Assembly (NCBI RefSeq): GCF_001295845.1
Contig: NZ_LJIC01000015.1
Location: forward strand, 1-64,000
Direction: 5' to 3'
DNA from: Rhodopseudomonas sp. AAP120
GTDB lineage: Bacteria > Pseudomonadota > Alphaproteobacteria > Rhizobiales > Xanthobacteraceae
Length of the DNA stretch: 64,000 nucleotides
The notes under the pieces were generated by a model. The model was not told the DNA's origin, ran no database searches, and saw only the letters and a list, made by a program, of their open reading frames with translations. Position numbers and translations under genes: made by a program. Below, in pieces: positions 1-11,541 of this stretch; position 1 is the first letter of the stretch; the number at the start of each line of letters is the position of its first letter.

Positions 1-1
1 G

Positions 2-56
2 CCCCCTCACCCGGATTGCTGCGCAATCCGACCTCTCCCCGCACGCGGGGAGAGGT
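2..56. repeat. Palindromic intergenic repeat, family A copy 1
   Basis: The copy consists of two adjacent palindromes: GGATTGCTGCGCAATCC, then a CCTCTCCCCG...CGGGGAGAGG hairpin. Nearly identical copies lie at 224-278 and 3329-3383, so this is a dispersed element and not part of a gene. The transcript could fold into two stem-loops. Elements of this kind are common between genes in Bradyrhizobium and Rhodopseudomonas. I see no coding signal in bases 1-517 apart from such repeats. Confidence 0.85.
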
Positions 57-75
57 CGGGCAGTGCTCGGGGCTC

Positions 76-105
76 TGGATTGCTTCGCTGCGCTCGCAAT
101 GACGG
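76..105. repeat. Half copy of intergenic repeat family C
   Basis: The segment TGGATTGCTTCG...CGCAATGACGG matches one arm of the large inverted repeat at 4593-4678. Only one arm is present here, so it looks like a degenerate or half-length copy of that element. Confidence 0.6.
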
Positions 106-120
106 CCAACACCACGCACG

Positions 121-163
121 GCGCGCTCCCTCTCCCGCTTGCGGGAGAGGGTTGGGGTGAGGG
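121..163. repeat. Palindromic intergenic repeat, family B copy 1
   Basis: The hairpin CCCTCTCCCGC...GCGGGAGAGGG is followed by TTGGGGTGAGGG. A second copy with the same tail is at 3221-3268. In both places it lies next to a family A repeat, so A and B seem to form a composite element that brackets the ABC transporter operon. Confidence 0.75.
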
Positions 164-223
164 CGACGCGAGCACCGCGCTGCTGTTGACGAATAATCAG
201 TAGCACTCGGCCGCGCTGAGGCG

Positions 224-278
224 CCCCCTCACCCGGATTGCTGCGCAATCCGACCTCTCCCCGCCCGCGGGGAGAGGT
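224..278. repeat. Palindromic intergenic repeat, family A copy 2
   Basis: Same two-palindrome structure as at 2-56. The bases just before it (CTCGGCCGCG..GAGRCG) are also shared with the copy at 3329-3383, so the repeated unit is somewhat longer than the hairpins alone. Bases 279-517 hold no recognisable gene; they should contain the promoter and leader of the ABC operon. Confidence 0.85.
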
Positions 279-517
279 TGCGCCGTGCTTGGGGCTGGGC
301 GGACCACAAGTTCGGGGAAGCGGAATAGCGAGAGCCGGAAAGACATTCGCTAACGACTGCAGTTCCAAGAACAACTATCTGCCGATAACGTCTCTACCAG
401 CATGGCCGTTTCTAAAACGACCCTGCTCCGTTTGCGTGCTGGACCACACCGTAGATTTGCTCAAATCTGATCAGATCAGTCCGCTTCGCACCCACGCACG
501 GCCATCGAGAGACACCC

Positions 518-1525
518 ATGCAGACGTCCAACTATCTGTGCGCAGGCAGTCTCGCCGCTGCGCTCGCCGCCGGCACGGCCACCCACGCGCGCGCCGAGAC
601 CGCGCAGCTGCGCATCGCCCAGCAATTCGGCATCGCCTATCTGCCGCTGATCGTCGCCAGCCAGAACGGACTGATCGAAGAGGAAGCCAAGGCGCTCGGC
701 ATCGCGCCGCCGAAGATCGAATGGCTGCGGCTGTCCGGCGCCGCGTCGATGAACGAGGCGCTGATTTCCGGCAGCCTCGACTTTGCGACCGCCGGCATCG
801 CGCCGATGATCCTGACCTGGGACAAGACGCGTAGCACCGCCAAGATCATCGGCGTCGCCGCGCTCGGCTCGATGGCCAACATTCTCACCACCAACAATCC
901 GAACGTCAAAACGCTGGCGGATTTCACCGAGAAGGACCGCATCGCGCTGCCGTCGGTGAAGGTCGGCTTCCAGCCGATCGTGCTGCAGATGGCCGCCGAC
1001 AAGGCGTTCGGCAAATACGACAAGCTGGACGACCTCACCGTCAGCATGCCGCATCCGGACGCCGCGGCGCAGCTGTTGTCGGGCCGCTCCGAGATCACCG
1101 CGCACTTCACCTCGCCGCCGTTCTCGCAGCAGGAGCTCGCCAGCGGCAAGGTGCACCAGGTGCTCAACAGCTACGACGTGCTGGGCGGGCCGCACACCTT
1201 CAACGTGGTGTATGCGACGACCAAGTTCGTCAATGATAACCCCAAGACGATTCAGGCGTTCGTGCGCGGCCTCGACCGCGCCAATGACTGGATCAAGGCC
1301 AACCCGAAGGATGCCGCCGCGCTCTACATCAAGGCCGAGAACTCCAAGCTGGCGCCCGAGCTGATCGAGAGCATCATCCGCGACAAGGACGTCAACTTCA
1401 CCACCGCGCCCGAAGGCGCGCAGAAATTCGCCGACTTCGAGGCCAAGCTCGGCCTGATCAAACAGGCGCCGGCGTCGTGGCGCGATCTGTTCTGGTCCGG
1501 GCTCGGAGAAAAGCCCGGTAGCTGA
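518..1525 (+). CDS. ABC transporter substrate-binding protein, NitT/TauT (SsuA/ThiY-like) type
   Basis: A 335-residue periplasmic binding protein with a Sec signal peptide: small hydrophobic core at residues 8-22 and a likely cut after ALA-type motif HARA, before ETAQLRIA. The mature start (RIAQQFGIAYLPLIVA) and the later 'MNEALISGSLDFATAG' stretch are typical of NMT1/SsuA-like proteins that bind nitrate, sulfonates, taurine or thiamine precursors. It is the first gene of a three-gene operon, one base before the ATPase gene. The ligand cannot be told from the sequence; an organosulfonate or related small anion is a family-level guess. The start ATG follows GAGAGACACCC, a weak ribosome site. 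Confidence 0.9.
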   Translation: MQTSNYLCAGSLAAALAAGTATHARAETAQLRIAQQFGIAYLPLIVASQNGLIEEEAKALGIAPPKIEWLRLSGAASMNEALISGSLDFATAGIAPMILTWDKTRSTAKIIGVAALGSMANILTTNNPNVKTLADFTEKDRIALPSVKVGFQPIVLQMAADKAFGKYDKLDDLTVSMPHPDAAAQLLSGRSEITAHFTSPPFSQQELASGKVHQVLNSYDVLGGPHTFNVVYATTKFVNDNPKTIQAFVRGLDRANDWIKANPKDAAALYIKAENSKLAPELIESIIRDKDVNFTTAPEGAQKFADFEAKLGLIKQAPASWRDLFWSGLGEKPGS

Positions 1526-1526
1526 G

Positions 1527-2339
1527 ATGAACGTCGCGCCGCGCCTCAGCGAGCTGATCGAGAGCACCGCCGCGCCGCTGCTGGTGCTCGACCAAGTGAG
1601 TATCAGCTACGCGACACCCGGCGGCGAGCTGACGGCGGTGGAAGAGGTCGGCTTCACGCTGTCGGCCGGCGAACGGCTGGTGCTGCTCGGTCCGTCCGGC
1701 TGCGGCAAGTCCACGCTGCTGCGCGCGGTCGGCGGCTTCCTCAAGCCGCGCTCCGGCGAGATCCGGCTGAGCGGCCGCCGCATCGTCGCGCCCGGCCCGG
1801 ACCGCATGACGGTGTTTCAGGAGTTCGATCAGCTGCTGCCGTGGCGCAGCGTGGTCGGCAACGTGCGCTACGCGTTGCAGCGTGGAAAGGGGCTGCCGCG
1901 CCGCGAGGCCGACGCGGTGGCGCGGCACTGGCTCGGGCGCGTCGGTTTGAAGAATTTCGCCGAGGCGTTTCCGCACACGCTGTCGGGCGGCATGAAGCAG
2001 CGCGTGGCGATCGCGCGCGCCTTCGCGCTGGAGCCGGCGCTGCTGTTGATGGACGAGCCGTTCGCCGCGCTCGACGCGCTGACCCGCCGGCAAATGCAGG
2101 ACGAATTGTTGAAGCTGGCCGAGGAAACCGGCACGACTACACTGTTCGTCACGCACGGCATCGACGAGGCGATCCGGGTCGGCACCAGGATCATCGCACT
2201 GTCGCCGCTGCCCGGGCGGATCGCCGCGAGTTTCGAGGTGCCGCCCGCCAGCCGCGCCCGCGGCACCGCGAGCTTCGCCGCACTGGAGCAGGAGATCCAG
2301 CAGAGCGTCTTCGCCGATCCGGTCCCTGCGCATGTCTGA
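1527..2339 (+). CDS. ABC transporter ATP-binding protein, NitT/TauT (SsuB/TauB-like) type
   Basis: A 270-residue ATPase that should power the importer encoded around it. Visible motifs in order: Walker A GPSGCGKSTLL near residue 56, Q-loop region VFQEFDQLLPW, signature LSGGMKQRVAIARA near residue 152, Walker B LLLMDEPFAALD, and the H-loop VTHGIDEA. These are the standard motifs of the nitrate/sulfonate/taurine family. It begins one base after the binding-protein stop and its 3' end overlaps the permease start by 8 bp, which implies translational coupling. The N-terminal 17 residues before the conserved domain are slightly longer than usual. Confidence 0.93.
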   Translation: MNVAPRLSELIESTAAPLLVLDQVSISYATPGGELTAVEEVGFTLSAGERLVLLGPSGCGKSTLLRAVGGFLKPRSGEIRLSGRRIVAPGPDRMTVFQEFDQLLPWRSVVGNVRYALQRGKGLPRREADAVARHWLGRVGLKNFAEAFPHTLSGGMKQRVAIARAFALEPALLLMDEPFAALDALTRRQMQDELLKLAEETGTTTLFVTHGIDEAIRVGTRIIALSPLPGRIAASFEVPPASRARGTASFAALEQEIQQSVFADPVPAHV

Positions 2340-3156
2340 CATCGCCGCACCGAAACCGATCCGCGCGCCGGCGCTGCACCGTGCGCTCACCGGCACGCCG
2401 TGGCGGCGCGCCGTGATCCTGATCGGCTTTGCGCTGATCTGGGAGCTGTATGCGCGCTGGCTCGACAATCCGCTGCTGCTGCCGACGATGGGCGCGACCT
2501 TCGCGGCACTGTGGTCGGCGATCCTGTCCGGCGAACTGCCGGACCGGACGGCGACCTCGCTGCGCGTGCTGATCACCGGCTACGCGCTGGGCGTCGCGGT
2601 TGCGGCGGTGCTGACGACGCTGGCGGCACTGTCGCGCTGGGGCAACGAGGCGCTCGGGCTACTCACCTCGATGTTCAACCCGCTGCCGGCGATCGCGCTA
2701 TTGCCGGTCGCGCTGCTGTGGTTCGGCGTCGGCACGCCGAGCCTGATCTTCGTCATCGTGCACTCGGTGCTGTGGCCGGTGGCGCTGGCCTGCTATGGCG
2801 GCTTCCTCGCGGTGCCGCCGACGCTGCGCATGGCCGGGCGCAATCTCGGCCTGTCCGGCGGCCGGTTCGTGGCGGAGATATTAGTGCCGGCGGCCTTCCC
2901 GCAGATCCTGTCCGGGCTGCGGATCGGCTGGGCGTTCGCGTGGCGAACGCTGATCGCGGCCGAACTGGTGTTCGGCGTCAGCGCCCGCTCCGGCGGGCTG
3001 GGCTGGTTCATCTACACCAGCCGCGCCCAACTCGAGACCGCCAGCGTGTTCGCCGGCCTGCTCACCGTCATCCTGATCGGCCTCGTCGTCGAAGGCCTGA
3101 TCTTCCGAACGCTGACGCGATTCACCGTGCAGCGCTGGGGACAGGAGCAGGGGTAG
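2332..3156 (+). CDS. ABC transporter permease, NitT/TauT (SsuC/TauC-like) type
   Basis: A 274-residue inner-membrane permease with about six hydrophobic segments. The BPD_transp_1 coupling region is visible as GRNLGLSGGRFVAEILVPAA followed by FPQILSGLRIG, the EAA loop that docks on the ATPase. Size and topology match SsuC/TauC. It overlaps the ATPase gene by 8 bp and closes the operon; composite palindromic repeats follow at 3221-3383 and probably act as 3' processing or termination signals. Substrate unknown, as for the binding protein. Confidence 0.92.
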   Translation: MSDIAAPKPIRAPALHRALTGTPWRRAVILIGFALIWELYARWLDNPLLLPTMGATFAALWSAILSGELPDRTATSLRVLITGYALGVAVAAVLTTLAALSRWGNEALGLLTSMFNPLPAIALLPVALLWFGVGTPSLIFVIVHSVLWPVALACYGGFLAVPPTLRMAGRNLGLSGGRFVAEILVPAAFPQILSGLRIGWAFAWRTLIAAELVFGVSARSGGLGWFIYTSRAQLETASVFAGLLTVILIGLVVEGLIFRTLTRFTVQRWGQEQG

Positions 3157-3220
3157 TGAGCGCAGAGCCTCCTGCACGAGGTCGTTTCAGGTGTAAGTCG
3201 AAGAACATCGCCGCGCACAG

Positions 3221-3268
3221 CGCGCTCCCTCGCCCCGCTCTTGCGGGGAGAGGGTTGGGGTGAGGGGC
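3221..3268. repeat. Palindromic intergenic repeat, family B copy 2
   Basis: CCCTCGCCCCGC...GCGGGGAGAGGG hairpin with the TTGGGGTGAGGG tail, as at 121-163. It lies between the permease stop and the convergent acyl-CoA dehydrogenase, where it could act as a transcription stop or an mRNA-stabilising structure. Confidence 0.75.
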
Positions 3269-3328
3269 AGGCCGCGAGTCGCTGACTCTCGCTCGTCAAA
3301 CAAACTAACGCTCGGCCGCGGGGAGACG

Positions 3329-3383
3329 CCCCCTCACCCGGATTGCTGCGCAATCCGACCTCTCCCCGCACGCGGGGAGAGGT
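3329..3383. repeat. Palindromic intergenic repeat, family A copy 3
   Basis: Nearly identical to the copies at 2-56 and 224-278. It sits in the convergent gap between the ABC permease and the acyl-CoA dehydrogenase gene that ends at 3408. Confidence 0.85.
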
Positions 3384-3407
3384 GAACGACGCTCATTCCT
3401 GGCGACG

Positions 3408-4562
<1,155 letters not shown>

Positions 4563-4592
4563 CGAGGTTTTGCCTTTTTACTACAGGTTCGG

Positions 4593-4678
4593 CCCCGTCA
4601 TTGCGAGCGAAGCGAAGCAATCCAGCTCAGTGCACCGCGCTGGATTGCTTCGTCGCTTCGCTCCTCGCAATGACGGGG
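4593..4678. repeat. Large inverted intergenic repeat, family C
   Basis: Two arms face each other: CCCCGTCATTGCGAGCGAAG...GCAATCCA and TGGATTGCTTCG...CTCGCAATGACGGGG. They would form a long stem in RNA or cruciform in DNA. It lies in the 123-bp gap between two minus-strand acyl-CoA dehydrogenase genes, where it could separate their expression. One arm recurs at 76-105. Confidence 0.85.
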
Positions 4679-4685
4679 AGATTGA

Positions 4686-5825
4686 TCACAATCCCATCTG
4701 CCGGCTGGCGAGGTCCTTCATGATCTCCTCGGTGCCGCCGCCGATGGCGTTGACCTTGACGTCGCGGTAGATGCGCTCGACCTTGACGCCGCGCATGTAA
4801 CCGGCACCGCCGAAAATCTGCACCGCTTCGGAGGCGCAGAACGCCATGGTCTGCGTCGCCTGGTTCTTCAGCATGCAGATCTCGGCGATCGGGCTCTCAC
4901 CCTGCTGCACGCGCCAGGCCAGCAGCTCCAGCATCGCCTGCGACGCAGCGACCTTCTGCGCCATGTCGACCAGCTTGTGGCGAATTACCTGATGCTTCGA
5001 CAACGGCTTGCCGAAGGTGACGCGCTCCTTGGCGTAGGCGATCGACTCGTCCAGGCAGACCCGCGACGCCGCGATGCAGCCGGCCGCCATCGTCAGGCGC
5101 TCGCTGTTGAAGTTCTGCATGATGATCATGAAGCCGGCGCCTTCCTGCCCGAGCAGGTTGCCGGCCGGCACGCGGCAATTGTCGAAGTGCAGCGTCGCGG
5201 TGTCGGATGCCCACCACCCCATCTTCTTCAGCGACGTCCGGCTCAGCCCGGGCGTATCGCCGGGAATCAGCAGCAGGCTGACGCCGCCCGGCCCGTCGCC
5301 GCCGGTGCGCACCGCGGTGGTGATGTAGTCGGCACGCATGCCGGAGGTGATGAACGTCTTCTCGCCGTTCACCACGTAATGGTCGCCATCGCGCACCGCG
5401 CGGGTGCGCAGATTGGCGACGTCGGAGCCGCCGGACGGCTCGGTGATCGCCAGCGCCGAGATCTTCTTGCCGGACAAAATCTCCGGCAGCACCCGCGCCT
5501 TCAGCTCAGGCGAGCCGGCGCGCGCGATCGGCGGCGCGCCGATCGAATGGCTGTTGAGGCTGGCGCTGACGCCGCCGGCACCTGCCCGTGCCAGTTCCTG
5601 CGTCGCCACGATCCACATGAACTGGTCGGTCGGCGTGCCGCCATATTCTTCGGGGAAGCCGAGCCCCAGCAGCCCGATCGCGGCGGCCTTCTCGTAGAGT
5701 TCGCGGGGAAACCCGCCCGCCTCGTCCCATTCGGTGGCGAACGGTTCGATTTCCTTCTGAACGAAGCGGCGCACGACGTCGCGAAAGGCGACGTGATCGG
5801 CAGTGTAAAACAGCGAGTTGGTCAA
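4686..5825 (-). CDS. Acyl-CoA dehydrogenase (IVD/LCAD-like)
   Basis: A 379-residue acyl-CoA dehydrogenase with the three family domains: N-terminal helices, the beta domain with LAITEPSGGSDVANLRTRAV and FITSGMRADYITTAV, and the C-terminal helical bundle with AKERVTFGKPLSKHQVI. As in its downstream neighbour the canonical C-terminal glutamate is absent (AIGGGTEEIM), and E242 in NSERLTMAAG is the likely catalytic base. The two dehydrogenases are clearly diverged paralogues, so they probably act on different acyl-CoAs of one catabolic route. No dedicated ETF, thiolase or CoA ligase gene is nearby, so the substrate is open. Confidence 0.9.
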   Translation of the reverse strand: MTNSLFYTADHVAFRDVVRRFVQKEIEPFATEWDEAGGFPRELYEKAAAIGLLGLGFPEEYGGTPTDQFMWIVATQELARAGAGGVSASLNSHSIGAPPIARAGSPELKARVLPEILSGKKISALAITEPSGGSDVANLRTRAVRDGDHYVVNGEKTFITSGMRADYITTAVRTGGDGPGGVSLLLIPGDTPGLSRTSLKKMGWWASDTATLHFDNCRVPAGNLLGQEGAGFMIIMQNFNSERLTMAAGCIAASRVCLDESIAYAKERVTFGKPLSKHQVIRHKLVDMAQKVAASQAMLELLAWRVQQGESPIAEICMLKNQATQTMAFCASEAVQIFGGAGYMRGVKVERIYRDVKVNAIGGGTEEIMKDLASRQMGL

Positions 5826-5930
5826 GGCGGCACCCGGCAGTTGCGCGGCGAGGATGCCGGGAAAGCGTCGGCGTCACTTGCGTCGAGACGCTGATGGCGG
5901 ATCGTCGCGATCGGGGAGCGCGCAGATGCC

Positions 5931-6236
5931 TCAGCGCCGCCTCTGCTCCGCAATAAAGGCCGCGATATTCCGTGTCTCGATCCGACTGAGCGCCATGCTC
6001 TCCATCTTGGGATGCGGCTCGAGCAGAAACGTGGCCAACCTGTCCTCGTCAAAGTCGGGCCGCGAAGCGATCGAGGCGAACGAAGGGACCAGATCGTTGC
6101 CCTTGCGCTGATCCTCCGAGACTAAGTGGCAACCGGAGCACCAGCGCTTGGCCAGCGTCTCACCATTCACGGCATCCGCTGCGGGGGCGGCTTGGGGGGC
6201 GAGCAAAAGCAACAGGCTGAGCATCAGTGCACGCAT
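5931..6236 (-). CDS. Small c-type cytochrome, periplasmic
   Basis: About 101 residues from the ATG at 6236: a Sec signal peptide (MRALMLSLLLLLAPQAAPAA), then one haem-binding CSGCH motif and a methionine-containing segment (HPKMESMALSRIE) that may give the distal ligand. Class I single-haem size. The reading frame stays open further upstream, but the signal peptide fixes the start at 6236. It lies 105 bp downstream in sense of nothing obvious and upstream of the acyl-CoA dehydrogenases on the same strand; a shared transcript is possible but not shown. Its redox partner is unknown. Confidence 0.8.
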   Translation of the reverse strand: MRALMLSLLLLLAPQAAPAADAVNGETLAKRWCSGCHLVSEDQRKGNDLVPSFASIASRPDFDEDRLATFLLEPHPKMESMALSRIETRNIAAFIAEQRRR

Positions 6237-6443
6237 CTTCAATCCTCTTGTGCAACGGTCCGCCGGGCGGCCGCGAAATGAGCGGCGGGGCACATGCTAT
6301 TTACTGGAAAGGTTCCACTCACGATAGTTAGACCCTCGACCGGGAATACCGCCAATCCCGCAGCGGCTTGCAAGAGGTTTCGCGCGGCGAAGAAAGATGC
6401 TTAATTGATAATCAATGGCAACTAGTTCCACCGCTTCTCTCCC

Positions 6444-8564
<2,121 letters not shown>

Positions 8565-8567
8565 CAC

Positions 8568-8596
8568 GATGCGGCGGCGCCGGGCGCCGCCGCATC
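8568..8596. terminator. Perfect GC hairpin between convergent genes
   Basis: GATGCGGCGGCGCC and its exact reverse complement are separated by a single base, giving a stem of about 13 bp with a minimal loop. It starts 3 bp after the hybrid kinase stop and lies 34 bp before the end of the convergent Gly/Tyr-rich gene. There is no clear T tract, so efficient intrinsic termination is likely but not certain. Confidence 0.6.
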
Positions 8597-8630
8597 CAGT
8601 TCCAGCCGATCCGTAACGGCTGAGCTTCGC

Positions 8631-9053
8631 TTACCAGTGGCGATGGAAGTGGCCATGGCCGAACCGCGGTCCGCCATAACCAGCGCGGATCACCGGTCCA
8701 CGATAGTAGCCGTAGGACGACCGATAGCCCCCATAGGGGCGATAGCCGCCGTAGTAGACCGCGCGCGGACGGGCGTAATAGCGCGGGCCGCCGTAGCCCC
8801 AGCCGCCGTAATAGCCCGGGCCGCCATAGTAGCCGGCATAGCTCGGGCCATAGCCGTAATACGGGCCGCCGCCGTAATATCCGTAGCCCGGGCCCCAACC
8901 ATAACCGCCGGATGCGGCGCCGGCGATCAACGCGCCAGCAGCGATGCCACCGACGAGGGCCGGCCCCCAGCCGCGTTGCGCATGCGCGGGCGCTGAGGCG
9001 GTGACTACCGCCAGAGTAGCTGCTGCACCGAGAACCAAAGCTGTCTTCTTCAT
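8631..9053 (-). CDS. Secreted glycine/tyrosine-rich protein
   Basis: A 140-residue protein with a clear signal peptide (MKKTALVLGAAATLAVVTAS, cut near AHA-QRG) and a glycine-zipper-like segment GGIAAGALIAGAASGGYG. The rest is low complexity: GYYGG, GPGY and YYGG repeats, then a His-rich end (FGHGHFHRHW). Proteins of this build are common in Bradyrhizobium relatives and are usually called hypothetical or sulfur-globule-like; a role in the envelope, metal binding or a matrix is possible but unproven. Strongly skewed composition means weak homology evidence. Confidence 0.8.
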   Translation of the reverse strand: MKKTALVLGAAATLAVVTASAPAHAQRGWGPALVGGIAAGALIAGAASGGYGWGPGYGYYGGGPYYGYGPSYAGYYGGPGYYGGWGYGGPRYYARPRAVYYGGYRPYGGYRSSYGYYRGPVIRAGYGGPRFGHGHFHRHW

Positions 9054-9216
9054 ATCGACTCCCTTCGCGAGGTTACCGTTGCTTCATAACCGCGCATTAT
9101 TTGAAAGGTTGCTGGAACCACGCGACCGCAGCCCTGCAACACGCAAAGCGTACGGCAACGCTCGCTCGGCGCACCGCAGGCGGAGCCTCGGGGAGGGAGA
9201 GCCTTAGATGGCTCGA

Positions 9217-10029
9217 TCAGGGTTTCGAGACGCCGATCGGCTGAGCGGTGACGATGTTGAATTTGGTCAGTTCGTCCGGTTTGAATACGAACAACCGATC
9301 CTTCGGCGTTTCCATCGCGTGGACCCAGACCTGCAGATCGATGCCCATTTCTCCGAGATAGCGCTGACACCGGGCAGAAATCCGCTGCGCGTCGCTCATC
9401 CCATCGCGCGGCACAGAATCGGCGTCGGCGGACTTCGCCGCAAAAACCTGGTGGACGCCGATCGAGGACTTGTCGCCAGCACGGCGTTCCACGCCTCCGA
9501 AGAACACCAGCGGACAGGACGAGGCACAGTACTTCCCGGCCTCCACGGCGGTCGCGAGTTTGCGCTCGCGGATCAGCCGCCCCATCACCATCGCGTCGCT
9601 GACAGAGCCCCCAGGAGAATTCAGCACCACCGTCTTGATGTACTCGCCGTGCCGCTCGATCGCCGCCGCGAAGGCGCCCGCCGTGCCTGGTGTGATCGTG
9701 CCCGAGGCCATCAACCTGTTGCCGCCGACCAGATCGAACGTCATCGGCTTGCCGAGGGCACCGTCCGGCTGCGGCAGCGGTGCCAGACGATCGCGTCCGG
9801 GCAGCCACGGCGACAGGATCGCGGGCAGCGAAGGTAAGCCCTCCGGGGCCTCACGCTGCGCCGGCGCCACTTCGCCCGCTTCGGTCGCTCCCCAGCCATT
9901 GGCACTGGCGAGATCGAAGCCGAGCGCACCGATCGATAAGACCACCAGACCGCGAAACACCAAGCGCAGCACGGCGTCTTCCGGATTGCCGGACAGCCAG
10001 TCGTGGAAGCGTTGCGTCAGACCGGTCAT
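9217..10029 (-). CDS. Membrane-anchored ClpP/SppA-like serine protease
   Basis: From the ATG at 10029 it encodes 270 residues: a single N-terminal membrane segment (LVFRGLVVLSIGALGFDLAS), a linker, then a crotonase-fold ClpP-like domain. The oxyanion glycine stretch NSPGGSVSDA, the nucleophile motif YCASSCPLVFFGG and the histidine motif SSIGVHQVF line up with the ClpP Gly, Ser and His elements. The cysteines that flank the serine motif (CASSC) suggest a disulfide and thus a periplasmic domain. It follows the membrane protein gene at 10044-11435 by 14 bp and they probably work together. The open frame continues upstream of 10029, but that part overlaps the neighbour and looks non-coding. Confidence 0.78.
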   Translation of the reverse strand: MTGLTQRFHDWLSGNPEDAVLRLVFRGLVVLSIGALGFDLASANGWGATEAGEVAPAQREAPEGLPSLPAILSPWLPGRDRLAPLPQPDGALGKPMTFDLVGGNRLMASGTITPGTAGAFAAAIERHGEYIKTVVLNSPGGSVSDAMVMGRLIRERKLATAVEAGKYCASSCPLVFFGGVERRAGDKSSIGVHQVFAAKSADADSVPRDGMSDAQRISARCQRYLGEMGIDLQVWVHAMETPKDRLFVFKPDELTKFNIVTAQPIGVSKP

Positions 10030-10043
10030 CGATCCGCCAACAC

Positions 10044-11435
10044 TTACTTGTTGTGTCGTGCCGAGGACAGCGCGGTCACATTCTCGTCGGTTGCGACGAC
10101 CGGCTCTGCGGCTGACTCGACTGGCGATGACCTGGCCGGCTCCGCCGTCAATTGGACGGCCCGGCTCGCCTGTTCCACCTCGCGTGCCATCTTCAACGCG
10201 GCCATCATCTCGGCTGCGGTCATCGCCGAGGCACTGGCCGCCGGCAGGCCTTCGCGACGGATCGCCGCGTGCACGACACACAGGATCAGCACCAACACTG
10301 CGGGCATCAGGTCGATCGAGATTGCACCAGCCCAGCTCGGGATGAAGTCGCCGGCATATCGGAGCACGGCCTCGGCCGGCGACATCGCCTGGAAACGGGC
10401 CGGCTCAATCCGCCGCATGTCGAGGATTTTGTCGGCGGCGCTGGCGAGCGACGCCGCCTGCGCAGCGATCGCGGTCTCGACCTTGCCGACCACCGCCGTC
10501 TGCCGCTCGGCAAGATCGACGCTACGGCCGCCGGCCGACGGCGCGATGAAGCTCGATGATAACGAGGTTGCGGCGCGCTTCACCGCAGGAGCGACCGAAG
10601 TCTGCTGCAGATTGGCGATTACCCCCATCAGCGCCAATGACTCAGTAGCGAAACCGTCGCTGCGCTCGCTGATCGGACCGCGATCAGACACCAGCTCCCG
10701 CATCTTGGCGAGGTGCTTGCCGCCCTCTTCGAACAGCACCGCGACGCGCTTGCCCGAGGCTTCGACTTCCTTGCCGAGGCTGTCGAGCTGGGCCGACATC
10801 TGCGTAAGCAATTGCACCACCGTACCCGAGCCGGAAGTGCCGGTCAGCGAGCCCGCGCGCTCGGCGTCGGCGAGCTTCGCGAAGCGCGATGCGGCGATCT
10901 GGATATCCGGCAGAAGTCCCTGCGCAGCGATAGCGTTGGTGTTTGCAGCATCCAGATCGCGCGTGTAGTCCTGCACCGTGATCGAGAGATGCTGGCGGAT
11001 CGCAGCGGCCCCGGCGAGCGCCGACGCGTTCAGCCAGGACGACATCGCCACGATCATCAGCGATCCAAAGATCATGCAGCCGAACATCAGCGCCCGCCCG
11101 GTACGATCCACCACGTGCGGCATAAACTGCATGAGGAACACCCAGAACGCGTAGATCCCGACCGACACCGCAACGGAGTAGATCAGCGCCGCGAAAAACA
11201 CCGTCGTCGGACTGCCGTTGAGCAGCTCGCGCACGCCCAGATAGGTGTAGACGCCCGCGCCGAGCGCGAGGATCGCCGTGGTCAGCTTGAGCATCACTTC
11301 GAGACGGTCGACCCCGCGCGACAAAAGCAGCGACGAGGGAACCAGCTTGCCGGCGTGAGCGGCGGAAGCAGAGGATGACGGAACAGCGGCCGGTTCGGCG
11401 GCAAGGGGCATGAGCATATCCGGATGATGCGACAA
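10044..11435 (-). CDS. Multi-spanning membrane protein with long helical soluble region, function unknown
   Basis: A 463-residue protein I do not recognise. Hydrophobic segments lie at about residues 48-70, 78-103, 113-137 and 370-392. Between the third and fourth there is a region of some 230 residues that is alanine-rich and largely helical (for example QLDSLGKEVEASGKRVAVLF), probably a coiled coil. The C-terminal tail (from ~400) is soluble and alanine-rich. It is 14 bp upstream of the ClpP-like protease gene on the same strand, so a substrate, scaffold or regulator of that protease is a reasonable guess. Topology suggests the coiled-coil part sits on one side of the inner membrane. Confidence 0.7.
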   Translation of the reverse strand: MSHHPDMLMPLAAEPAAVPSSSASAAHAGKLVPSSLLLSRGVDRLEVMLKLTTAILALGAGVYTYLGVRELLNGSPTTVFFAALIYSVAVSVGIYAFWVFLMQFMPHVVDRTGRALMFGCMIFGSLMIVAMSSWLNASALAGAAAIRQHLSITVQDYTRDLDAANTNAIAAQGLLPDIQIAASRFAKLADAERAGSLTGTSGSGTVVQLLTQMSAQLDSLGKEVEASGKRVAVLFEEGGKHLAKMRELVSDRGPISERSDGFATESLALMGVIANLQQTSVAPAVKRAATSLSSSFIAPSAGGRSVDLAERQTAVVGKVETAIAAQAASLASAADKILDMRRIEPARFQAMSPAEAVLRYAGDFIPSWAGAISIDLMPAVLVLILCVVHAAIRREGLPAASASAMTAAEMMAALKMAREVEQASRAVQLTAEPARSSPVESAAEPVVATDENVTALSSARHNK

Positions 11436-11541
11436 TTGCGCACGACCAACGCCCCCCGCGGGTTCATACTCCGCAACGCTTAGTTGTGAATTCGGACCAG
11501 ATTGTGGTGAGGTAGCGTACGCTCTTCACCGCGTCATGACC

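Noticed and set aside
476-1567. Minus-strand open frame of 363 codons opposite the ABC binding protein
   Set aside because: Shadow of a well-supported gene with signal peptide and family motifs.
6402-6414. FNR/FixK box upstream of the hybrid kinase gene
   Set aside because: The sequence is TTGAT-A-ATCAA, with a one-base spacer where four are needed.
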